DNA of 64,000 bases, from contig CP053166.1 in the NCBI GenBank assembly GCA_014607495.2, positions 11,302,455-11,366,454 of the forward strand, written 5' to 3'. The notes below the pieces were generated by a model that did not search any database, was not told the DNA's origin, and saw only the letters and a list, made by a program, of their open reading frames with translations. Numbering within the stretch: the first letter of the stretch is position 1; each line of letters starts with the position of its first letter. Of the stretch, positions 10,752 to 22,325 are shown piece after piece. A program made the position numbers and the translations under genes. The stretch comes from Carposina sasakii (taxonomy: Eukaryota; Arthropoda; Insecta; Lepidoptera; Carposinidae).

Positions 10752-11180
10752 TCAAAATGGCGGTCACTTTTACTATTTTTGACACCGGAAATGTTTTTGG
10801 GAACTGCCAGGAAACTCATATATCGAAATTGAAGGCAATCCGACCCTTAACTAAAAAGTTCAAAATGGCGGCCACTTTTATTATTTTTGACACCGGAAAT
10901 GTGTTTGGGAACTGCCAGGAACCTCAGATGTCGAAATTGAAGGCAATCCGACCTTTAACTAAAATGTTCAAAATGGCGTCCACTTTTATTATTTTTGACA
11001 TCGGAAATGTGTTTAGGAACTACCAAGAACCTCAGATATCGATTTTGGAAGCAATCCGGCTCTTAACTAAAAAGTTCAATATGGCGGCAACTTTTACTAT
11101 TTTTTATCCGGGAAATATGTTTGGGAACTGCCAGAAACCTCAGATATCGAAATTGAAAGCAATCCGGCTCTTACGTTACG
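10752..11180 (+). repeat. 108-bp tandem repeat, four copies
   Basis: Four direct copies of about 108 bp, each with TTCAAAATGGCGGCCACTTT, GACACCGGAAATGTGTTTGG and AAATTGAAGGCAATCCG. Because 108 is a multiple of three the array stays open as a 144-codon frame, which is a by-product of the repeat. The same family occurs as about two copies in the opposite orientation at 43020-43256. Confidence 0.85.
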
Positions 11181-11370
11181 ATTACGTTTAATTAATGCTA
11201 CGCACGCACCATCGTCTAAAATTTAGACTACTAGTTCATTTGGACTCTAAATAGACTGTTAGTCACGTAATGAACTAGTCGACGAATTCGACTGGTTGAT
11301 CGAGTAGTCGACGATCGACGATGAACGGTCTCGTTTCGTTTACGAAAAAATCGTCGACAACCCATCTCTA

Positions 11371-11630
11371 GCCCGTTGCTGCTGACGGCGCCGGAGCTGT
11401 ACCCGTTTTGGACCTCCAAAAGTGTGCAAAAGTGGGCAGTCTAGAGGATGTGCTATGCCCGCTTCTGCTGACGTCGCAAGAGCTGTACTCGGTTTGGACC
11501 TCCAAAAGTGTGCAAAAGTGGGCAGTCTAACAGATGTGCTGTGCCCGCTTCTGCTGACGACGCAGGAGCTGTACCCGGCTTGGACCTCCAAAAGTGTGCA
11601 GGAGTAGGAAGTCTCGTGGACGTGTTGTGC
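11371..11630 (+). repeat. 86-bp GC-rich tandem repeat, three copies
   Basis: Three direct copies with an 86-bp period (CCC blocks at 11458 and 11544) containing TTGGACCTCCAAAAGTGTGC and CTGCTGACG. Far higher GC than its surroundings. The period is not a multiple of three, so the frames through it are not a conserved protein, although each single unit looks coding-like (CPLLLTTQELYP). Confidence 0.8.
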
Positions 11631-12829
11631 ACTGTGAAACTCTTTAATGGTACATACGAGTACATAGGTACATACTGTAATTAAAACTTCCAACAAGTAT
11701 GGTACAGAAGAGAATGAAGTATTTCGCTGTCCAATCGCTATAATATTCCTTATTACAGTACAGATTAAGAGTTAAAAAAATACTTGAATGAAGTATTGGA
11801 CGTCGCTGTCGCAAGTCGTCGTAAAAAAATATCGATATATCAAAATAATATTTTTTCAGAAAAATATCGATATAAATTAGCGATAGATATATCAATTTTC
11901 GAAAAGGATTAAGGTCTGCTGTCTGGCGTCTGCCATGTCACATCATGTATCCGATTTCTTAAATTTAGAAAATTTGCAAATGGGTTTACTTTGAACTTGT
12001 TTGTCTATGTGACATTGCTTGTTGGTTTGGTTGGAAACCTGGTTTTTAGCCCTGGTACGAATTGATGGACGTACTTTGAAGCCCTGGTACGCAAATCGTC
12101 AAGTACGACCCATGTCTAGTTTGGAAACGCCACGCGCGGTCACTACCTTAACGAATAAAATCCTCACATGCTTTTATTAAAATTCAGATAACCTAACGAA
12201 ACACATTAAAGACAACCATATCGCGTTCTAACTCGGACCCAGCGACATTTAGTGGCCGCATACGCGAATTAATATAAGCAGCGCTCTAGATAAAGCTAAT
12301 TTTTCATACGAAATCTTCTGTTTCACGCGCCAGCCTATGTCGTATGCCTCTTTCGCACTATTGAATACAGTACTAGGTATCGTACCAAATTTCGTTTCAT
12401 TGGAGCGCGATCGCTAGCGCTCCACTCCATAGATAAGATTACAACTTACTCGAGCAAACGCGTAGACACTATTGCATAAACATGTAGAATTGAAAGATAA
12501 TTATAAATACAGAGAAATATAGATTGCCTATGTAATTTTCGTGGGTGGGAGTGCACTGCACCAGCTCTCCTTAGGATGAGCTGCCAGTGGATCTGAATAA
12601 GATTTGGTTTACATTTAAGTGTGACAGTCAGAATCGACTCTAATATAGTTGGAAAGCCAATTTTGTGACTATCAATTGAATTACTATTGTATGAATCACT
12701 ATAGTAGTTGTGTGAAAAAAATTATAGCTAAAAGAAAACTTTAGTAAGGAAGTGTTATTAGTCGGTGGGGACATATGGACCATCCCCTTCAAAGAGATTT
12801 GAGCCAACAATTTTTTTTATTGGTAAAGC
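11631..12829. other. Intergenic AT-rich DNA
   Basis: No supportable gene. Contains an ATATCGATATA inverted motif at 11830-11880 and a remnant at 12600-12650 of the MITE family with TTTAAGTGTGACWGYCRGAATCGA. Confidence 0.45.
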
Positions 12830-13072
12830 CCATGAACATATAAAGAATGGATGTAATGCTGTCACTGCACAGAGTGAAGAACCGAAATTGCGGCGCGTTG
12901 GGCAATGTGCGTCATTTGCAATAGGCACCGAGCTTTCTATGGTTTGTATGTGTGTGAATAACGTGTCAATACACATCCCTACTCCATGGAATATTGTTGC
13001 CGAGCTTACTATGAATGCTTCACTCTGTATAGTCACAACACTCTGTCCGTTATTCTTTATACATTCATGGTA
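12830..13072. repeat. MITE-like element with CATGAACGTA ends
   Basis: Left end CCATGAACATATAAAGAATG faces CGTTATTCTTTATACATTCATGG at the right. A second full copy lies at 24560-24800 and a right-end fragment at 13510-13560. No conserved protein. Confidence 0.65.
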
Positions 13073-13990
13073 AGGCCAGTCTATCAGTATAATTAAACTA
13101 CATAACTAAAATTTTGTCAATACCCTGTTTGCAGTTGACAAGACACATCCTACCTTCATAATAGGAGATTGAAAATATTAAATACATATAATTGATATTT
13201 ACAATCTTACATGCGGCCTTTTTATTCTTTGCAGTAAATTCAACTGTGTCTGGGAGATGTTTGGAGTCTTCAGTTAAGTACTTCGACAAATATTTCAAGC
13301 AAATACCATATCACAAAAATGTATTCGTCACTGCTGCAAATTGCAAAGAACAACAGCTTAGATAAAATAACAGCTAAATAATTTACAGCAATCAAATTCA
13401 AAGGTAGATTCATAATATTCACATCTCTACTTAGTTTGTGATAATATTTGTTATACGCACAGAACACAATTATGTTATATGTTCATGATATTTGCCGATA
13501 TCATTACTAAACTCTGTGCAGTCACAACACTCTGTCCGTTATTCTTTATACGTTCATGGTAAAGCCAGTCTATCAGTATAATTAAACTACATAACTGAAA
13601 ATTCTGTCAATACCCTGTTTGCAGTTGATAAGGTCACATCCTACCTTCATAATAGGAGATTGAAAATACATAATATGTATGTGTGATATTATCATCGATA
13701 TTTACAAACTTACATGCGGCCTTTTTATTCTTTGCAGTAAATTCAACCGTGTCTGGGAGATGTTCGGACTCTTCAGTTAAGTACTTCGACAAATATTTCA
13801 AGCAGATACCATATCACAAAAATGTAGTTTGTCACTGCTGCAAATTGCAAAGAACAATAGCTTAGATAAAATAACAGCGAAATAATTTACAACAATCAAA
13901 TTCAAAGCTAGATACATAATATTCACATCTCTACTTAGTTTATGATAATATTTGTTATACGTACGTTATACTTCATGATATTTGCCGATA
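13020..13990. repeat. Tandem duplication, two units of about 480 bp
   Basis: Units run about 13020-13500 and 13510-13990, highly similar with scattered substitutions. Each holds an exon-like island (13199-13330 and 13712-13835). On the minus strand the island reads YLSKYLTEDSKHLPDTVEF then TAKNKKAACK before a GTAAGATT donor. On the plus strand it reads STVSGRCLESSVKYFDKYF then KQIPYHKN behind a TTTTTATTCTTTGCAG acceptor. Both frames stay open in both units, so the true strand is unsettled. I do not recognise either peptide. Confidence 0.7.
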
Positions 13991-14131
13991 TTATTATACT
14001 ATTAATATTTTGTGTATTTAAAAAAAACTACCGTTTGGCTCCGTGGTCTTTGATCTCTTCTCTCGTAGAGAGTAATATATTCTTTGTTGATACTACCAGC
14101 TACCTACCATAGTCAAAGCTACCTACACAAT

Positions 14132-14438
14132 CAGTGTTGCCAGATCGTACATTGCGAAATTATCTCATATTTGTTGCAAAATTATCGAGTTTTTATCGCA
14201 TGATAGAATATATGGACAAGGTATGCAATCCTACCCCGCCCCCCCATTTAGTGGATTTTAGAGGTAAATTTCAAAAATCTAGGGGTAAAAATGGGATGTT
14301 TACAAAATTATCGTAGATTTCACAAAAATATCGTAGAATTTGAACGAATTATCGTGCGATACCTAATTATAATTTTTATGGCAAGACACTCAAAATTATC
14401 GTGGATCTAAGATAATTATCGTGCATCTGGCAACGCTG
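14132..14438. mobile_element. hAT-type MITE (307 bp)
   Basis: Ends CAGTGTTGCCAGATCGTAC and, from the other side, CAGCGTTGCCAGATGCACGA, the CAG...CTG termini of many hAT elements. The flanking octamers TACACAAT and CATACAAT agree at six of eight positions, consistent with an old 8-bp target duplication. No transposase. Confidence 0.72.
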
Positions 14439-14979
14439 CATACAATCCATACACGTATTTACCCATTCCGGTTATTGGCGGAATAACAGCCAGACTGACA
14501 TATTGAGAGCCAATGAAATTGTAATATTTTATTTTAAGTAGTATTAACCGACCAATGACAGCGTTTACTCCGAAATACGAAATATGAAGTTCGGTTCTTT
14601 TCTAACCATAACCAATATTTTTATCTAGTGTGGTCCGATAGAAAGGCAAACGAAACGAAGTCCATGCAGTCATTGACAATTCTTGTCTAATAATATAAAA
14701 ATGAATCCTTATTTTTGTTGGTAAACGCGGATCTCGAGGACGACTGAACCGATTTCGCAAATTCTTTTTTTAGCGTATTCCTTGAAGTACAGGTATGGTT
14801 CTAATGGAGAGGAAATAAAAAAGAAAATGCGTAATAAAGTCTAAAAACAACCCTTTTCTATACTTCCATACAAACAATTTGTTCAAAATTTGAAAGTTCA
14901 AATATTACTAAAGAGATTCCGGGAAAAAAAGGAAACAAAAAAAAGTAATAAACATAAACAAAGAATATACTTACTCTCA
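14439..14979. other. Intergenic DNA before the duplicated block
   Basis: No gene. A repeat-type phrase (CCGATTTCGCAAATTC) lies near 14750, and AT-rich sequence leads into the duplication at 14980. Confidence 0.4.
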
Positions 14980-15960
14980 AGATTCGGCGGGAAAAGCTGG
15001 AAGGGTGCAGGTGTAATTTTCTTGTGAAAATCAAAATTTGTTTGTAAATGGCTTGCATGTGTCCGTAAAGTGATGTTTTCTGGTAGATAAGTTATATTTT
15101 GATTATTTGTGATGTGAATCTAGTGCGTGTGCATGGTTTTATACGCAGGTAAGCCGAGTAAAACTTTAGCTGGATTACGATCTTTCATGGGCGCATGTAA
15201 GTTGTTTCTGCAATAATTTTTCATTTTGACTAACTTTACACTTGTTCTTGAGGATTTTCCCGACGTTTCCATTCATCATCATTGTCATTCACCATAAATT
15301 CAGAATACATTTTACTAAACAATGATTAGGCTGTATGGGCTTAGTTCCCCTTGCCTTTCCTTCGGGATAAACTAAAAAATAAAAAATAAATATACTTACT
15401 CTCAACATAAACGAGGATTCGGGGACAAACGTAGGGTGCAGGATTTTCCCGACGTATTCCATTCATCAGTATCAAAATAAATATCATAGTAGGTACAAAA
15501 TAAAACTAATAGCGCTGTATGGTCTTAAGTTCCCCTTGCCTAATTTCCTTCAGGATAGGCTGATAGCGTCTGTTTTTTGTCTGGTGTTTATAATAACAAA
15601 GCATTGTCATTGCCCAACCAAATAACTTGTACAAGAACAATAAGGATAATAAATGTAAAACATAACCAAGAGCACACAAAAACACATCACTAAAATAAGT
15701 TTTACAACAGACATCGCAAAAAAAAATCAAACCTAACATTACTACAACAAAAAGTAAACAAGGTAATATAAAAATTAACCTCCATGGGAGTAAATGTGTT
15801 CTGTGCTCGGTCGGTCTTGATGGACTAGCATCTCTCTCTACATAGTTTGTGATGGACTTTGTCCAACTTTGTCCATACATAAGCTTTGTCGGTGGGTAGT
15901 CGTGGTTTTTTCTAATTAGTTTTTTATAATTAGTGACATTTTCGTAGGTATATACACGAT

Positions 15961-16077
15961 GACGAAATGTGAAATATGTTTGGAGTGGGACGTGGATCCA
16001 GAGCACGAATTATCGCCAAAGCATAGCGTTAGAAACCAATCCTTCAGTGATTATAGTCAAAATGTTGTAACACAAGT
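15961..16077 (+). pseudogene. Extra copy of helicase exon 1
   Basis: ATG at 15961 opens a 39-codon frame [20 protein letters not shown]..., the same as true exon 1 at 21091 except for an inserted codon (SV after KH) and an altered end. The AAAAG/GTAAC donor of the true exon is replaced by CAAAATGTTGTAAC here. Because exon 2 in this block is broken, the copy probably no longer contributes to a protein, although it could serve as an alternative first exon spliced to exon 2 at 22147 if transcribed. Confidence 0.7.
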
Positions 16078-17130
16078 AAAAAAATATTAAGTACCTACCA
16101 TGTTTCAGATAGGTACATGGCCATTTGACTTTCTTCCACATGGTCTTTTTTGAGTGTTCGAAATAGCTTTTATTTGGAACTTTCTATTTGCGGAAGGAGT
16201 GCTGATTAGAATTATTTGGAATTCAGGGACACCACTTGGGGGCATTTCATGTTCTATTGTCTCTTTACTTCTGTTGAAGTAATGCTCAATGTAAGATTCA
16301 ATCAAGCTTTGGAAGATGGAAAGGAGATGGAAAATTTCTGTGTTAACCCAGATTTAGCACAGAAAATAAAAAGACATAATAATATTATTATTATCTTGGG
16401 CATTCTGTCAAGGCTTAGCATATCTGTACTCCTATGCTAAATGTGGCTGTGATATTTTTTTGTGATCCTGCACTCATGAGCAGTGTCTGCGATTCTGAGA
16501 CTGTAAGTGGTGTTGTGTATTGCAAAATTTATATATTGTGTGGGTACTGTGATAATCTTTTATTTGTAAAAGATGAACTTTAATATGGGGAGTTTAATAA
16601 CTATGTGAGACATCAATATATTGGCTACCTAGCTCAATAAAGGTTCCTACATTAAAATACTGTTTTATTAGACATAATAGGTGGTATGATCTTTTTATGA
16701 AGAGGGAAAAGCAGAAATCGTAAAGTTTGAATGGATGAAGTTACAGGTGTTCTCTAGTCTTCTATACATATAATAAAAATGTAATGGGTCACTGTCTGTA
16801 CACAGAAGATATATAAGAAAAAAAAAAATATTATAGAAGAATTTTATTAATGCAATAGTCATTGCCCCAAAAAAATAATTTTTGGAATTTTTGTCTGTTT
16901 GTCTGTGCGTTTTGAACGTCTAATTTTCTAATAAGGCATATTTCGATGCACTTTTCAGGAATATAAAACATTGTGATGGGTCCCACTTGACATGCCTATA
17001 TGTTAAATGGGACCCATGACAACACTTTTTATCCCGGATAATTTCGACATTTTGCTTTTTCATAATGTAGTCATGTGGACGGGTCATCCACTAGCTTATA
17101 AATATATTTGACAAAAAAATTTTTCTTTAG

Positions 17131-17231
17131 GAATAAAGCTGTCTGGTAATAGCAAAAGGATACTCATGATGCTTATTGAAGTCATAATTCCTTACTGTAG
17201 TCAACATGAGGATTTGAAGACTAAAGATATC
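17131..17231 (+). pseudogene. Broken extra copy of helicase exon 2
   Basis: Follows TTTTTCTTTAG like the true exon at 22147 but reads GAATAAAGCTGTCTGGTAAT, with in-frame stops from single-base insertions. The donor region has become ATCTTGAGTATC in place of ATCT/GTGAGTATC. Confidence 0.78.
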
Positions 17232-18224
17232 TTGAGTATCAGATCGTCGTCAATCATCAGTATCAAATGATCTTATTTTAATTTTATATAATATATTGTA
17301 ATATATATATAGACGTAAGATGGGTCGATGTGGGTGCCAGTTATTGTGTCCGACATTTCCAAAATCCGAAATAAAGAATGCGGCGTGTAGTAAACCTCTA
17401 ATTAGGAATCCATCAAACACTTTCACTGTATAGCACAAGATTACTAGGATTCTAGCGGATAACGAAACGTTAAGTATCAAGACAGATGGCTTGATTAGCA
17501 CCCGTGCTTCGCTTGACACGCAACAAAAAAGAACAGAATACCTCTTGCGGCTCAATTCAAAACGACCCGGTGTCGTTGTAAATACAGTGCCCTCTCATAC
17601 TCTTCTTGTTTTAGCCTCAAGTGACAGCTGTCAACGAAATTGGTCTGAAGAATCAAGCAATTTGATTCTTATTAGCCTTCGATGACATGTTGCTCTTTCC
17701 AACATAAAGGAATTATCCTATCTGCCCAAAGATATTGTATATTTGCAGCAATATTATATGACATCTTGATCTCCGACACGGCCATTTTGACAACTCACAG
17801 CAGTCCTCGCGTGGGGTTTCTGGAAAAGAAAGAGGATTTTGCAAAGTAATTTTATTATGTATCACGCTCGGATCTTTCTGACCATTGGGACATTTGTCAA
17901 AAACTTAATTTAAACGTTACTAAACCTTATATTATCAATGTGGACGAACCAATATCATCATAATCCAACTTAATCTTTTTTGTTCCAAAATTCAAGTTTT
18001 TTATATAGCATCAAATTTTTTATAAATCAAATATTACTTCTATAGAAGGGACTACTTTATAACAAAGTTGAGTGCTAATCGTGACTGCCTTACATCTAGG
18101 TCACAGGCATCATTCCACCAATGTGAATAATTTCCAAAACAAGGCTATAGTATTACACAATCCATATATTGTAACGTAGTCAAGTAAGTCTGAGTTGCCT
18201 CAATCTAGGGCAATCTTGGTAAAC

Positions 18225-18440
18225 TTCCATCCATCCGTAAACCAGTCTAGTCACTTATCCAGTGACTCTTGGAAACTGTCCATCCAGACTATCCGTATAC
18301 CAGTCTAGTCACTTCCAATCCAGTGAAGAAACTTACATCCAGCTTCCGTATATCCAGTCTAGTCACTTCCATCCAGTGGACTCTTAGAAACTTCCATCCA
18401 GTTTCTCGTATACCAGTGCTAGTCACTTCCATCCAGTGAT
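18225..18440. repeat. Minisatellite of about 64 bp, 3-4 units
   Basis: Imperfect units with CCAGTCTAGTCACTTCCATC and GTATACCAG. It invades the 3' side of the LINE endonuclease fragment at 18290-18624, where the repeat is read as WMEVT/LDIRK repeats. Confidence 0.75.
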
Positions 18441-20010
18441 CATTTAGGCATACCAAATTGTTATTATCTATAAAAGATAATAGATTATTACCTCGATTAT
18501 TAGTTGATCTACATCCCCATGAAGTGTTATGAGCATTCACGAAGTCACCAATAATTAAATGATTCTTAGAAGATATCTTATGAAATGAATCTAATAGGCT
18601 ATTCGCCAATATTAACTTGTCCATTTGGAGGAGGTGGCAGTAAACACATAGAAGATCAAGATAAAAATTACTTCCTAACTTAATTGATACTAATATATTT
18701 TGAAAATCATATGAGGAAATGTATTTATAACATCAAAATTAAACCTTAGTAGAAATGGCCATTGCTACACCCATAGGGCGGTCAGAATCCGACCTTATAA
18801 CTTTAACCGGTATCTTTATTTTTTATTTCCATCCAACCATGTTTCATTCTTGTAGAAGAACAAAGTCTCCAACTAAGAAAGGTGTTATGAGCTTTAGTTT
18901 TATCAGTAATCGACCTTATTATGAAGCGCATTCTCCATATTCTTTACTGCTTGGGCTGTACTGTGTGCTTCTTTCTTATATAATAAATCAACAATTGTTT
19001 TGCATATCCGGAATCAATTAATAAAGTAGAGTTCAGCAATTTCCTTACAAGAGCTCTCTTGTGAGGTGTCTTCGCAGGGTAAAGGGATCTACAACTTCAC
19101 TAGGTGGATTTTTGGTGGAATTACATAGCTTACCAGAGTTCCCACTGAACAACTGAAGCAAATGTTTGCTGTTTTCCTTGTATTTTGTTTTTTATTTCAG
19201 ATATCTTGACTGCTTCATGGGACACTCATATGAGACAGCTACATGGCTCCCACTGCAATTGGAGCATTTTAGATTATCGGCTTTATTTTGACATACTTCG
19301 TAATTATGAGGTCCAGAACAATAGGAACAAACTTGAACGTTTTTACAGGTCGACTTCCATGGTGAAATTTATAACAATTGTAACATGCAATAAGGGCTTG
19401 ATGTAAGCCTGCACATCATACCAAATGTATTCATAGGTAACATGGTCTGTCTGATTGTCGAGAATCACCCCTGCAGAAAAGCACAGTGCGTAATGGAGTA
19501 TAAGTTTCGTCTGATGTTTTTTTGGAAAATCTTTCACACCAATAATTTCAACAGATGATTTGAGATTGAGCAACGATCTTCTTCTGAGATATCAGTTGAA
19601 CCGGATGATTCCTTGCGATTCAACTGATCAAATGGTAATGAGCATTCATTTTTCTTTATCTAGTAACTCTCTGTAAGGATAAAGTTATTTGCATGTTTCC
19701 TTGTAGCGAAAAATATCTTTATGTAAAAGTTGCCTACGGGCTTGACATATTTTATACCAAGGTCTAGAGTTTTGAATAATTGTTAATCTGCTATAGGCCA
19801 AGTTTTTCGCGTGGAGTAGTTGCAGAAATCATTATTGGGTATTCCTTAGATGAGGATTCTGTGTAAATTCGATGGATATCCCTGAATAAACCCTTTTAGT
19901 TGTAATGAATTTAACAGGAACCTTCGTTAGAGGGCTGGTCATCCATGGTGGGCGAGTTAAATTTTCTTTTTTGAGCACTAGATTAACCACTGCTGCATTC
20001 ACCATTTTAG
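18290..20010 (-). mobile_element. Jockey-like LINE, ORF1 and endonuclease start, broken
   Basis: On the minus strand ORF1 begins near 20006 (MVNAAVVNLVLKKENLTRPP) and carries decayed CCHC zinc-knuckle sequence near 19400-19200. It is followed by the AP-endonuclease of ORF2, recognisable by LIIGDF-NAHNTSWGCRSTN near 18560-18500 and a downstream NNNLVCLND. There are several frameshifts, and the reverse transcriptase is missing, replaced by the minisatellite. The element separates the two copies of the duplicated helicase block. Confidence 0.8.
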
Positions 20011-20182
20011 TTTATTTGTTACTATTTTACAGGGTCAAATAAGAGGAAATTGTAGAAAATTTAAATTATAGTAGCTAAATAAATTTTAATTTTAAAATAA
20101 ATTTTTCCGCCCTTTCAATTACCGCCTTTTTTTCAAACATCCCTGTCAGGATAAACTATACAAAAAAAAAAATCAACATAAC

Positions 20183-22325
20183 GATATTCGGCGGGAAAAG
20201 CAATGTAATTCTTGTGAAAATCAAAAAGGAACACTTGCATGTGTCCGTAAGGTGATGTTTTCTGGTAGTAAGTTATATTTTGATTACTTGTGGGGAATCT
20301 AGTGCGTGTGCAGATGGTTTTATACGCAGGTAAGCCAAGTAAAATATTAGCCGGATTACGATCTCTTCATGGGCGCATGTGCAAGTTATTTCTGCAATAA
20401 TTTTTCTTTTGACTAACTTACATTTGTTCTTGAGGATTTTTCCGAGTTTCCATTCATCATCATTGTCATTCAGAATACATTTTACTAAACAATGATTAGG
20501 CTGTATGGGCTTAGTTCCCCTTGCCTTTCCTTCGGGATAAACTTTATAAAAAAAAAAAAAACAACATAAACGATTGGGACGCGATTGGGGACAAACGTAG
20601 GGGATAAAGTTCGTATTTTCGGATAGTACAAACTAAATACTAGTAGGTACAAAATAAAATTCTAATAGCGCTTCTAAGTTTGTGCTAATATTTATCAGTG
20701 ATAGGCTGATAGCGTCTGTTTTTTGTCTGGTGTTTATAATAACAAAGCATTGTTTGTTTGTGTAAAGTGTAAACCGTATTTGTTAAAGTGCCAATCAAAG
20801 CAGTCACAACTTAGTTTAGCATCTCTACTTAGTTTGTGACCTTTTTTGGAGTCACTCGCAAGTCACTTGTCTTGTCGGTCTACAACAAGCACTACTAGGA
20901 GTAAACATGGAGGTAATAAAAAATTACCTCCATGGGAGTAAATGTGTTCTGTGCTCGGTCGGTCTTGATGGACTAGCATCTCTACATAGTTTGTGATGGA
21001 CTTTGTCCAACTTTGTCCATACATAAGCTTTGTCGGTTGGTAGTCGTGGTTTTTTCTATAATTAGTGACATTTTCGTAGGTATATACACGATGACGAAAT
21101 GTGAAATATGTTTGGAGTGGGACGTGGATCCAGAGCACGAATTATCGCCAAAGCATATTAGAAACCAATCCTTCAGTGATTATGCAGTCAAAAGGTAACC
21201 AAGTAAAAAAATATATATGTACCTACCATGTTTCAATAGGTACACTGCCATTTTCAGACTTTGCCTTCCACATGGTCTTTTTTGAATGTTCAAATTGTTT
21301 TTATTTGGAACTTTCTATTTGCGGAAGGAGTGGCTGATTGAATTCGATCTTGGAATCAGGGACACCCCGCGGCATTTCATGTTCTTCTATGTCTCTTTAC
21401 TCTGAAGTAATGCTCGAAATCAGGAAGATCGAATAGAGTCCGAGATGCAGGGTTTTATTGCTGTGCCCAGATTTAGCACAGAAAATAAAAAGACATAATA
21501 ATATTATTATTATGGAACTTAGGCATTCTCTCAGGCTAGCATATCTGTACTCCTGTGCTAAATGTGGCTGTGATCTCCCTTGTGATCCTGCACTCACTGG
21601 CGGTGTGGCCTGCGCTGAGATCTGTAACTTGGGTGGTGTTGTGTATTGCTATTTATATATTGTGTGGGTACTTGATAATCTTAAAAGAAACTTTAAAGTA
21701 AGGGTAGTTTAAAACTATGTGACACTCAATATATTGGCTACCTAGCTCAATAAAGGTTCCTACATTAAAATACTGTTTTATTAGACATAATAGGTGGTAT
21801 GATCTTTTTATGAAGAGGGAAAAGCAGAAATTGTAAAGTTTGCATGGATGAAGTTACAGGTGTTCTCTAGTCTTCTATACATATAATAAAAATGTAATGG
21901 GTCGCTGTCTGTACACAGAAGATATATAAACAAAATAATAGAACATGCAATAGTACTCAATTCAAAAATAATTTTTGGAATTTTTGTCTGTTTGTCTGTG
22001 CGTTTGTGCATGCTAATCTCAGAAAAGGCAGAACCGATTTCGATGCACTTTTCAGGAATATATTGTGATTTTTCTGTAGTCCATGTGGACGGTGTCGCGG
22101 GCATCCACTAGTTATAAATATATTTGACAAAAATTTTTTTCTTTAGGAAAAAGCTGTCTGGTAATAGAAAAGGAGTAGTCATATGCTGCAGTGTGAAGTC
22201 ATCATTCCGTACTGTAGTCAACAGTGAGGATTTGAAGACTAAAATATCTGTGAGTATCAGATCGTCGTCATCATCAGTATCAAATATCTTATTTTAATTT
22301 TTATATATATATATATTGTATATAG
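20183..22325 (+). repeat. Duplicated helicase 5' block, copy 2 (functional)
   Basis: Partner of 14980-17311. Exon 1 (21091) and exon 2 (22147) have intact frames, matching phases and good splice sites, so this copy supplies the start of the helicase gene. Contains an inverted family-2 repeat at about 21870-22115. Confidence 0.85.

Larger units (their letters stand above)
14980..17311 (+). repeat. Duplicated helicase 5' block, copy 1 (degraded)
   Basis: About 2.3 kb collinear with 20183-22325, sharing exon 1, intron 1, an inverted family-2 repeat and exon 2 of the MOV10-like helicase. Differences are mostly one- to three-base indels plus a few longer ones. A minus-strand 166-codon ORF at 15506-16006 with hydrophobic stretches is not kept in the other copy and is treated as chance. 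Whether copy 1 is a genuine duplication or an assembly artefact cannot be told from sequence alone. Confidence 0.85.

Noticed and set aside
10757..11191. 144-codon ORF
   Set aside because: It is the translation of a 108-bp tandem repeat; the open frame follows from the period being a multiple of three.
11340..11696. 118-codon minus-strand ORF
   Set aside because: Produced by the 86-bp repeat; frames change from unit to unit, so no single protein is conserved.
12765..13073. 102-codon plus-strand ORF and its antisense partner
   Set aside because: Both lie across a MITE-like repeat that recurs at 24560-24800 without the frame being kept.
15506..16006. Minus-strand 166-codon ORF with hydrophobic stretches
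   Set aside because: It lies antisense to the duplicated exon 1; the matching ORF in the other copy (20863-21138) is rearranged and shortened after about 55 codons. No family resemblance, so chance is more likely.
21808..22104. 98-codon minus-strand ORF
   Set aside because: Covers an inverted family-2 interspersed repeat; similar frames appear in other copies only by sharing the repeat.
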